The translations under genes and the position numbers were made by a program. This document shows, in pieces, positions 57,023-64,000 of a stretch of DNA of 64,000 nucleotides (position 1 is its first letter; each line of letters opens with the position of its first letter). This DNA is from Vulcanisaeta sp. JCM 14467. GTDB lineage: Archaea; Thermoproteota; Thermoprotei; Thermoproteales; Thermocladiaceae. Under the pieces are notes generated by a model. The model was given only the letters and a program-made list of their open reading frames with translations. It did not search any database and was not told the DNA's origin. Location of the stretch: contig NZ_BBDM01000011.1 of NCBI RefSeq assembly GCF_001316245.1, forward strand, positions 28,544 to 92,543. Direction: 5' to 3'.

Positions 57023-58783
57023 GATGCCCGCATGGGCCATACTGGCGATAGCGGCTGTATGGTATGTGGGCTTTTACTTCACGTATGGCAAGTTCCTCGA
57101 AAGAAGAGTTACACAAGCGAGTGATAAGAACCTGACCCCTGCCCATACGAAATTCGACGGTATTGACTATGTCCCAGCTAATAAGGCCATACTTTACGGT
57201 CACCATGTTGGTGCCATAGCGGGTACAGGGCCTATAGTCGGCCCTACAATGGCTATGGCCTGGGGCTGGTTACCAGCCTTATTGTGGATACTCATTGCTA
57301 ATGCCATAATTGGCGCGGTTCATGATTACTTGGCATTAATGCGTCGGTGAGGTATGAGGGTAGGTCAATAGCCGTGGTATCCGAGAGGGTCATTTCAAGT
57401 AGAATGAGGTACGTCTTTAGTTGGTATATATTCTTCGCATTAATACTAATACTTGCAGCATTCACTATATTTGACGCCCAATTATTCCTCACAAGACCTC
57501 AGGTAGCCACTGCAATACTATTTTTCATGCCTATAGCAATATTTGTTGGGGTACTGATATATAAGTTCTTAGTACCGCTTAAGTGGGCATTGCTTATTGG
57601 TCTTTCCTTCATAGTTGTGGCTATATTCCTTGGTTACAACGTGCCGCTCGTAATAAAGAATTACTACGTATGGGTTACATTACTCCTAATATACGGCTGG
57701 TTAGCTGGTTGGCTACCCCTTTGGTATTTACTCCAGCCTAGAGACTTCATGAACATTTACATATTATGGGCTGGCGTCATAATCGGCGCAGTGGCTCTCA
57801 TAGCCTCATTTGCCACAATTAAGATACCGCCTGTGACATCATTCACGCAAATCCTCGTTGGTTACAAACCATCACCCATATGGCCAGTAATAGTACTAGT
57901 AATCGCATGTGGAGCACTATCCGGCTTCCATAGTCTGGTGGCTTCAGGAACATCAGCGAGACAATTAAACTCGGAGCTAGATGCATTATTCATAGGGTAC
58001 GGCGGTATGTTTACTGAGGGTATTGTTGCACTAACTGTGGCATTAACTGTGGCAACAACATTACCTCAGTCCTTCTCAATGCTTTCCTCAATCACTTCGT
58101 GGCCTACTGGAGTTCCTAAAAACATGTATACATTCGTAGTAGCAAACACTTTAGGTGCCTTCACCCAGGGATATGGCATATTACTTCACAACGCATTTGG
58201 CATTGATATTATTTATGGCGCAATATTCGCGGGCTTATGGTTCGCAACATTTGACTTCGCGGTCCTGGATACCGCAAATAGACTCGCAAGGTGGACATGG
58301 ACTGACATACTCGAACCCCTAAGAACTAGGGCACCTAAGCTCTTTGAAGCATTAAATAATAGGTATTTTGCATCGTTGATACCGTTAATAATAGCTGGTA
58401 GTCTTGCGTACACAGGAACAATAGCCTACGTATGGCCAGCATTCTCGGGCGCTAACCAGCTTCTTGCCGCCTTAGCATTGTTAACAACATCATCGTGGGT
58501 AATGTTCGTACTTAAGAGACCACGTAAGGCATCCCTTGCAATACTAATACCAGCATTATTCCTATGGGTTACTGTGACAACGGCATTATTCTGGTACGTA
58601 ATCGTTGTTTCATACCCAACATTTATCGCTGGTCTTCAGAAACATATATTCACCACTATGTACTCAGGCCTTGCCCTCACAATAATAGCTTCGATCTTAA
58701 TAATACTCGACCTATACATGATGGCCGAATTCATAAACTACGCAATTAAGAGGAGGGGTGAGGTCGTTGCAGCAAAGAAATAA
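57021..58783 (+). CDS. cstA: carbon starvation protein CstA (peptide/pyruvate carrier), frameshifted
   Basis: Polytopic carrier of the CstA family, known in bacteria for peptide and pyruvate uptake on carbon limitation. Family text: YVPANKAILYGHHVGAIAGTGPIVGPTMAMAWGWLPALLWILIANAIIGAVHDYLAL followed, after adding one G near 57345, by MASVRYEGRSIAVVS; later ALSGFHSLVASGTSARQL and the helix-rich C-terminus with SGANQLLAALALLTTSSWVMF. About 588 residues and some 14-16 helices. Flanked by two small genes that overlap it at both ends, so this is a three-gene operon. Confidence 0.88.
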
Positions 58784-59069
58784 TGCGCTTAGTAAAGTAT
58801 CTAATGCCATAAAGTCTCTGTTTAAGTACCATGAAGACTTCATGAGATATGAATCCACAAGAAGCATGTACAATGAATACGCAGAACTACTGAACATATT
58901 TTTAATACTAATTTTCGGAAACTTAATAGGTGTACCGTCACCACCACTTTCAATAACGCTAAGATTATTACCTTATGCGGTTGATGAGCTAAGGTATTTT
59001 GTGAATAAGGCAGGGAGGACTGAGGACTTGATATCTGACCTAGTTGATGCGTTTAACCTTGAAATATAG
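58758..59069 (+). CDS. small protein downstream of cstA, 103 aa
   Basis: GTG start inside the last codons of cstA, preceded by GGAGG, a Shine-Dalgarno-like site fitting an internal operon gene. Charged helical N-terminus (KVSNAIKSLFKYHEDFMRYESTRSMYNEYAELLNIFLILIFGNLIGV) with one moderately hydrophobic helix, then ITLRLLPYAVDELRYFVNKAGRTEDLISDLVDAF. No family name comes to mind. A CstA accessory function is inferred from the 26-base overlap. Confidence 0.6.
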   Translation: MRSLQQRNNALSKVSNAIKSLFKYHEDFMRYESTRSMYNEYAELLNIFLILIFGNLIGVPSPPLSITLRLLPYAVDELRYFVNKAGRTEDLISDLVDAFNLEI

Positions 59070-59252
59070 CCTTTCTTTTAATTATTTTAAAATATTTTAT
59101 TTTATTTTTAATAATTTCATAATTTTTAGAAATAAAACCATAGATTATTATTCAGAACTATTATATTACATTCTTATAATGTCATTAGCATTTAATTTAA
59201 TTTCTCTACCAGGTATTACTTAAAAAAATAATAATATTGATCATCGTTTGTT

Positions 59253-59477
59253 ATGACCGTAAAATCAACTAAAAATGTACCTACATGGCGTAAGGTTGTT
59301 GCTGGCATACTCTTTATAATACCATGGATATACTACACGTTGCTACCGTTATATAATACCGTTCAGCCCGAACTTGGTGGTGTGCCATACTTCTACTGGT
59401 CCCAAACATTATGGCTCTTAATATCCTCAATACTCTTCGTAGTGGGTGTAATCCTACTTTACCCAAGTAAGAGGTGA
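59253..59477 (+). CDS. DUF3311 family small subunit of an SSF symporter
   Basis: 74 residues with two helices: VVAGILFIIPWIYYTLLPLYN and YFYWSQTLWLLISSILFVVGVILLYP. Family knowledge: DUF3311 proteins are encoded directly before sodium/solute symporters, analogous to the small subunit of YhdT/PanF-type systems. Here the symporter starts 6 bases after the stop. AT-rich promoter region (59070-59250) upstream holds no gene. Confidence 0.75.
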   Translation: MTVKSTKNVPTWRKVVAGILFIIPWIYYTLLPLYNTVQPELGGVPYFYWSQTLWLLISSILFVVGVILLYPSKR

Positions 59478-59483
59478 AGGAGC

Positions 59484-60977
59484 ATGGTAAGCCCATTGAT
59501 AGGCCCACTGGGTTGGGTATATTCCTCGGCTTCTACTGAGCAAGGTGGAGGCGCGGCGACTTAAGTCAGTTGCATGAGTGAGCTTGGCTGGTCGCAGGTT
59601 AGGTACATTCCTTATATGGTTCCTCGTTGGTGCCGACTTATATACGGCTTATACCTTTGTTGCAGTGCCATCAGGCATATTCGCCAGCGGCGCCCTCTAT
59701 TTCTATGCTGTCCCTTACGTGGCCACGGTATTCGCATTAGCCACCGTCACCATGCCGGCACTCTGGAGGTGGAGTAGGTTGAGGAATTACGTCACTGCCG
59801 CCGACTTCGCTCAAGACAGGTTCAACAGTAGATTACTCGCCGGTTTCATAGCCGCCACGGGAATAGTCGCCGAGTTTCCATACATAGCCCTGCAAATAGT
59901 TGGTATGCAGGCCGTACTAACAATAATGCTCCTCGGTGTCGTCAATAACGTGAAGTTTGTCAGCGATGTTGCATCAACAATCTCCTTCGTAATACTTGCC
60001 GCATTTACGTATACCAGTGGACTTAGGGGTGCTACGCTAACGGCCGTGTTTAAGGATGCCCTCGTATTTTTAGGCGTCATTGCAATACTTGTAGCCGTGC
60101 CATTTGCAATACATGGTGGCTTTGCAGCCGCATTTAAAGCCGCAACGCTAAAGGCATTGCCGACGGGAGTCTCCACGTTGAAGGATCCATACTTCATAAC
60201 ATACACGACACTTTGGGTAGGTAGTAGCCTAGCCCTGTATCTATATCCTCATTCCGTTAACGGTGCGTTGAGTGCTGAGAGTGATAAAAAGCTCGCCATG
60301 AGCACAGCCCTACTGCCCATATATGGCATTGCATTGGCACTGCTCGCAATGTACGGTATATTGATATATGGCAGTCCAGAAGCCATGAAGATACTAAACC
60401 TGTTCCCTGCGTCGACCAGGGGTATTTTGGTAATACCGACACTGGCAGTGACAACATTACCCGAGTGGCTAGCCGCCTTAGCCCTACTTGGCGTTTTCGT
60501 TGGTGGGCTCGTGCCTGCCGCAATAATGGCCATGGCGCAGGCTAACCTGTTGGTTAGGAATGTAATCAAGCCACTTTACCCAAGGATAACGCCTCAGGGC
60601 GAGACTAGGGCTGCTAAGTGGGCCTCGGTGATCTTCAAGTTCCTGGCGCTGGGCTTCGTATTCATTGTCCCAGCGACCTACGCAATATGGCTTCAATTAC
60701 TTGGTGGTATAATAATTACGCAAACCCTACCTGCGGTGTTCCTAGCCTTATTACGGACAAGTTTGATAAGTATTCATTAATGACTGGTTGGGCCGTGGGG
60801 CTTGGGCTTGGTGTTTACTTATTCGTAACGCCGCATAAGCCCTCTGCAATGTTACCACTTTACCCAATAGCTGGGCATTTCGTATACATAGCCGTCATAG
60901 CCCTAGCCATTAACCTACTAATAGTCCTTGTGGGCACTGGCATAGCCATGGCTGTCAGGGGAGGAAGGAGTCGATGA
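59484..60977 (+). CDS. sodium:solute symporter (SSF family), frameshifted
   Basis: Carrier of the SSS/SSF family with thirteen-helix layout. SLAGRRLGTFLIWFLVGADLYTAYTFVAVPSGIFASGALYF matches the first repeat, RNYVTAADFAQDRFNSRLLAGFIAATGIVAEFPYIALQIVG the classical helix 3 signature, and later PHSVNGALSAESDKKLAMSTALLPIYG. Four shifts are inferred: three between 59515 and 59585 (restored start MVSPLIGPLG..., SQLHEWSLAGRR) and one near 60755, after which TDKFDKYSLMTGWAVGLGLGVYLF continues to 60977. About 498 residues. Candidate substrates are monocarboxylates such as lactate or pyruvate. SD-like GGAG precedes ATG 59484. Confidence 0.82.
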
Positions 60978-61032
60978 GGTAAGGATAGGAATAAGAAATG
61001 TTTATTTACTCAAAATCGCAATCAATCAATTC

Positions 61033-61949
61033 GTGGTCTTGGTAAGGGTTATTGAGAAGTCGGACATGTACCTGAGGGCTGTGGTGGATGGTGTAACGCC
61101 ACCACTCGTTAATTCATTACGTAGGGTACTCATCTCTGACGTGCCCGTGCTCGCAATTGACGAGGTAATAATACTGGACAACACCTCAGTGCTTTACGAC
61201 GAGGTGCTTGCTCATAGGCTATCCATGATACCGATAAAGACCGACCTAAAGAAGCTGCCTAAGATTGAGGAGTGCGAGCAGGAGTTAGTCGACCCAAGCC
61301 TATGCCAGGTTAGGTTTGAGCTTAATGTTGAGGCTAAGGAGCCCATGGTTGTCTATAGCAGGGACTTGAAATCTGATGATCCTGAGGTTAGGCCTGTGTA
61401 TGAGGACATACCAATCGTCAAACTAGTGCCAGGGCAGAAGATAGTGCTCGAGCCTACGCAAGGCTCGGCAGGGCTAGGAATCACGCCAAGTGGCAAGCAG
61501 GTTTAGCGTCGTATTACTACTACCCCAAGGTCACCGTGGTCGGTAAGGCTGACGATAGGTGTAAGGTATGCCTAGAGATATGCAATGGCGCCCTTGATAT
61601 TAAGGATGACGGTTCGATAATGATCAATGACGCACTCAAGTGTACCTTTAATAAGTGGAAGACCTGTGAGCAGGTCTGCCCGGCGCTAAGGGTTGATTGG
61701 GATGAGAATAAGTACGTGTTTTGGGTTGAGAGCTTCGGCAATATGCCGGTTGAGGATATGGTTAGGGAGGGGTTCAGGATACTCAAGGGTAAGTTCCAGG
61801 AGTTTATAAGTGAATTAGAGCTTGAGTTATCGAGGGGAGTAGCACCACCCAGCGAGGCAACGGCTGAAAAGGCTCCTGAGGAGACTACTCCAACGGGTGA
61901 GGAGGTTGGTGAGGAATTCGGTACTGAGGAGGGACCGACCGAGGAGTGA
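61033..61949 (+). CDS. rpo3: RNA polymerase subunit D (Rpo3), frameshifted
   Basis: Archaeal homologue of eukaryotic RPB3/bacterial alpha, part of the D-L platform on which RNA polymerase assembles. Alpha-N-like text: VTPPLVNSLRRVLISDVPVLAIDEVIILDNTSVLYDEVLAHRLSMIPI. The inserted ferredoxin-like domain keeps CKVCLEIC and CTFNKWKTCEQVCP, enough cysteines for an iron-sulfur cluster as in Sulfolobus. The acidic C-terminal tail (EETTPTGEEVGEEFGTEEGPTEE) is long. One added G near 61453 restores VLEAYARLGRARNHAKWQAGLASYYYYPKVTVV. About 306 residues. As an essential gene it cannot really be broken, which calibrates all other frameshifts here. Followed by ribosomal genes. Confidence 0.92.
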
Positions 61950-61975
61950 TACCATTAACGTCTACGGCTGCGAAT

Positions 61976-61985
61976 TATTTAAAAA
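61976..61985 (+). promoter_or_regulatory. TATA box of the eL18-uL13-uS9 unit
   Basis: TTATTTAAAA lies 25-34 bases before ATG 62010, an ideal leaderless-start distance, indicating that the ribosomal genes can be transcribed separately from rpo3. Confidence 0.55.
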
Positions 61986-62009
61986 GGGTTGCGTTGCCGT
62001 TAGACAGGC

Positions 62010-62378
62010 ATGCCGCCAAACCCAACGGGCCCTACTAACGCGGAGCTTCGTATGTTGATTAGATTCCTTAGGCGTGCGGCTAATGAGTATAAGGCTGCGA
62101 TTTGGGACTACGTAGCCGACCTGCTTGAGAAGCCCACTAGGCGTAGGGTCGAGGTTAATGTTGGTAAGATAAACAGGCTCGCTAATGATGGAGACATCGT
62201 TATCGTGCCTGGTAAGGTGCTTGGTTATGGAGTGTTGAGTAAGAAGGTCACAATAGCTGCGTGGTCCTTCTCGAAGGGCGCTCTTGAGGCCATTAAGAGG
62301 GCTGGCGCTGAGGCGATCACAATACCTGAGCTTGTTAGGAGGAATAATAAGGGTAGTAATGTTAAGATAATAATCTAG
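62010..62378 (+). CDS. rpl18e: 50S ribosomal protein eL18
   Basis: 122-residue large-subunit protein. GPTNAELRMLIRFLRRAANEYKAAIWDYVADLLEKPTRRRVEVNVGKINRL and IVIVPGKVLGYGVLSKKVTIAAWSFSKGALEAI are the family core, with the usual VPGKVL glycine-rich turn. Position between rpo3 and uL13 is the conserved archaeal order. Normal length, no disruption. Confidence 0.95.
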   Translation: MPPNPTGPTNAELRMLIRFLRRAANEYKAAIWDYVADLLEKPTRRRVEVNVGKINRLANDGDIVIVPGKVLGYGVLSKKVTIAAWSFSKGALEAIKRAGAEAITIPELVRRNNKGSNVKIII

Positions 62379-62388
62379 GGTGGTGGGC

Positions 62389-62955
62389 ATGAGTAGTAGG
62401 GTTATCGTTGTTGATAGGAATCCCCCGGAATTAAACGAGGTGGTTATTGACGCCACAAACCACGTTGTTGGTAGGCTGGCCTCAATAGTGGCGAAGTGGG
62501 CGTTGGAGGGTAGGAGAGTGGTCATTGTTAATGCCGAGAAAGCCGTTGTCACTGGGGACTTCAACATGGTACTTAATTGGTATAAGACGAGGATTAGCGA
62601 GTGGTTAACGCACTACAACCCTGAGAAGGCTGGCCCGAAGATACCGAGGAAGCCCGACAGGATTTTGAGGAGGGTTATTAGGGGTATGCTGCCTAGGAAG
62701 GAGTTCAGGGGTAGGCAGGCATACAAGAGGATTAGGGTCTTCATGGGCGTTCCACCGCAGTACATGAATGTTGATAAGGTGATGATCAAGGGCGCATTAC
62801 TAACGGTTAGGCCAGGCGCTAAGTATGTGACTCTTGAGGAGCTTTGGAGCCACATAGAGCCTAAGCAGTACGAGGCCTGGAGAAAGGCTAAGGAGGCTTG
62901 GGAGGCTAAAATGGCGAAGCTTAAAAAGGCTGAGAGTAAGGGTGGTAACGCATGA
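62389..62955 (+). CDS. rpl13: 50S ribosomal protein uL13
   Basis: About 188 residues. IDATNHVVGRLASIVAKWALEGRRVVIVNAEKAVVTGDF is the uL13 N-terminal core, and RGMLPRKEFRGRQAYKRIRVFMGVPPQY the archaeal-type second half. ATG 62389 (MSSRVIVVD) is taken; the frame opens at a GTG 9 bases earlier. Ends overlapping the ATG of uS9 by four bases, typical for this operon. C-terminal helix is lysine-rich (AKMAKLKKAESKGG). Confidence 0.95.
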   Translation: MSSRVIVVDRNPPELNEVVIDATNHVVGRLASIVAKWALEGRRVVIVNAEKAVVTGDFNMVLNWYKTRISEWLTHYNPEKAGPKIPRKPDRILRRVIRGMLPRKEFRGRQAYKRIRVFMGVPPQYMNVDKVMIKGALLTVRPGAKYVTLEELWSHIEPKQYEAWRKAKEAWEAKMAKLKKAESKGGNA

Positions 62956-63428
62956 GCGAGCAGGGCAGTGAATCAACGGCATTACCAAGGCCAGTACCAA
63001 ATGCCACGGTTCAGGAGGTAGCTGGGGCTAGGGTGGTTATCGCTGTTGGTAAGAAGAAGACGGCGATTGCCAAGGCAATTGTTAGACCTGGTATTGGTAG
63101 GGTTAGGGTTAATGGCGTGCCAATTGAGATTTGGCCCATTGAGATGGCTAGGATGAGGATGATGGAGCCACTACTGCTCGCTGGTAAGGAGTTAATGAGT
63201 AAGGTGGATATCGAAGTAACGGTTAGGGGCGGTGGTTTCATGGGGCAGGCAACTGCCGTTAGGATGGCCATCGCAAGGGGCCTGGTTGAGTACTTCCAGA
63301 ATTCTAAATTGCTTGATCTTTACATGGCCTATGACCCATCAATGATCAAGGGAGACCCAAGGAGGACGGAGCCTAAGAAGCCAGGGCTTAAGCACGCAAG
63401 GAGTAAGAGACAGAAAGCATACAGGTAA
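62952..63428 (+). CDS. rps9: 30S ribosomal protein uS9
   Basis: 158 residues including an N-terminal extension of about 28 residues before the core. VVIAVGKKKTAIAKAIVRPGIGRVRVNGVPIEIW starts the fold, VTVRGGGFMGQATAVRMAIARGLVEYF is the central motif, and the C-terminal KKPGLKHARSKRQKAYR is the tail that reaches the P-site tRNA. Coupled to uL13. The gene rpoN, which often follows uS9 in archaea, is not here. Confidence 0.95.
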   Translation: MSEQGSESTALPRPVPNATVQEVAGARVVIAVGKKKTAIAKAIVRPGIGRVRVNGVPIEIWPIEMARMRMMEPLLLAGKELMSKVDIEVTVRGGGFMGQATAVRMAIARGLVEYFQNSKLLDLYMAYDPSMIKGDPRRTEPKKPGLKHARSKRQKAYR

Positions 63429-63641
63429 TCCCAGACATTACAACAATTATGGGGTACTGGTGAAGCTGAACTAAGCGTGTATTTATATTAATAAATACGA
63501 GACCCAACTCATGAAGTAATATTAAGGTATAAAAAGGACAAATTCATGTCTCTTCTTTATAACTTAATGCATATCGTACATATATAAAAGAAAAAGAGGG
63601 AATTTTTAAATTAAGTTATAAACATGAATCTTGCTGTTATG

Positions 63642-64000
63642 CTATGTTTGGAAGTCTTGGTACATGTTGCATGTTGTTCCTTGGTTGTACATCTGGGTGT
63701 ATATCACGTTGGAGCCTTCAAGCGTGTTATTGGCTAACGGGCCTTGGTATAGGTTCACGTTGGAGCAGAATTGGAATTCGCCAGAACCACCTGGGTTAAA
63801 GTTTACAAAGCCTCGTACTAAAGTCTCATTCGGGTACAAAAGACTTACTCCCGCCCAGACCACGTTGGATCTGTACCAACGATTCGTGTATTGGGATGGA
63901 ATGCTTATGCACGTGTAGAGGGTATCGTAGACTTCGTATGCGATTGGTATCTCCACCTCCTCACAAACCTCACTAATCAAGCCATTACTCACCTCATAGG
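63642..64000 (-). CDS. C-terminal part of a predicted surface or exported protein (partial)
   Basis: The frame is open to the right edge (the start lies outside the window) and closes at 63642. About 119 residues are visible: CEEVEIPIAYEVYDTLYTCISIPSQYTNRWYRSNVVWAGVSLLYPNETLVRGFVNFNPGGSGEFQFCSNVNLYQG. Composition rich in Tyr, Asn and Cys with N-x-S/T sites (YPNETL, LANNTL) resembles the two exported proteins of the 17-20 kb region, so an extracellular, disulfide-bonded domain is likely. No family is recognised. Confidence 0.5.
   Translation of the reverse strand, partial: YEVSNGLISEVCEEVEIPIAYEVYDTLYTCISIPSQYTNRWYRSNVVWAGVSLLYPNETLVRGFVNFNPGGSGEFQFCSNVNLYQGPLANNTLEGSNVIYTQMYNQGTTCNMYQDFQT

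Noticed and set aside
1..64000. CRISPR arrays, insertion sequences, 16S/23S/5S rRNA genes, replication origin
   Set aside because: No regularly spaced direct repeats, no transposase text, no terminal inverted repeats and no rRNA sequence were seen; no Orc1/Cdc6 gene or origin-box cluster is present.

Overview
The window comes from a hyperthermophilic crenarchaeon of the order Thermoproteales, most likely Vulcanisaeta or a close relative. The evidence is a phosphotriesterase-like lactonase very similar to what I recall of VmoLac from Vulcanisaeta moutnovskia, a PaREP2b-family protein, ribosomal protein eL38, an RNA polymerase subunit D carrying a ferredoxin-like cysteine set, an intron-containing tRNA-Ser, box C/D guide RNAs, and mostly leaderless genes with a TATA box about 25 bases before the start codon. 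Family names below are from memory of the families; no search was run.

A property of the data colours the whole annotation. About 30 genes, including the essential rpo3, are broken by single-base shifts, and nearly all that I traced lie in short G, C or A runs where adding one base restores the family sequence. I treat these as sequencing or assembly undercalls and give each gene once, with restored limits, instead of listing fragments.

Layout. 1-7.7 kb: SLC13-type permease, cobalamin synthase CobS, alpha-glucan phosphorylase, small metal-binding proteins, a DUF763 protein and an acyl-CoA dehydrogenase. 7.7-10 kb (minus strand): a three-gene operon of a small very hydrophobic precursor-like peptide, a multi-pass HExxH metallopeptidase and a SpoIIM-family membrane protein. 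This recalls circular-bacteriocin loci and is the best candidate for an undescribed system. 10-14.8 kb: small membrane protein, M28 peptidase, CoaD, PhoU-like regulator, and a METTL5-like methyltransferase whose 5' end overlaps a box C/D sRNA. 14.8-16.4 kb: accessory island with an unidentified remnant, PaREP2b, half a tRNA-Glu and an intact tRNA-Leu. 16.7-24.6 kb: two predicted exported acid peptidases (thermopsin-like and G1), a methyltransferase, PfpI/DJ-1, peroxiredoxin, RtcA, MFS, NUDIX, then a divergent pair of box C/D sRNAs.

25-35.3 kb looks like a catabolic island: SDR, lactonase, acyl-CoA ligase, HpaB-like flavoprotein, DUF169 protein, two MFS carriers, an SRPBCC protein and a metallo-beta-lactamase-fold hydrolase, plus tRNA-Arg. 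The lactonase could open lactones, the ligase could activate the acids, and the carriers could import substrate. 35.7-39.7 kb: two small helical proteins, eL38, a geranylgeranyl-reductase-type flavoprotein and a prenyl synthase (archaeal lipid synthesis), an RHH regulator and tRNA-Ser. 39.7-47.4 kb: M1 and M42 aminopeptidases, a purine permease, phosphomannomutase and a AAA ATPase. 47.5-56.7 kb: glycosyltransferase, gamma-carbonic-anhydrase-like protein, a lone molybdopterin large subunit, PAC2, SDR, an unknown protein with a C-terminal cysteine loop, a phosphoesterase and an ArsA-type ATPase. 56.8-61 kb: CstA and a DUF3311/SSF symporter pair. 61-63.4 kb: the conserved rpo3-eL18-uL13-uS9 cluster. 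A cell-surface-like gene runs off the right end.
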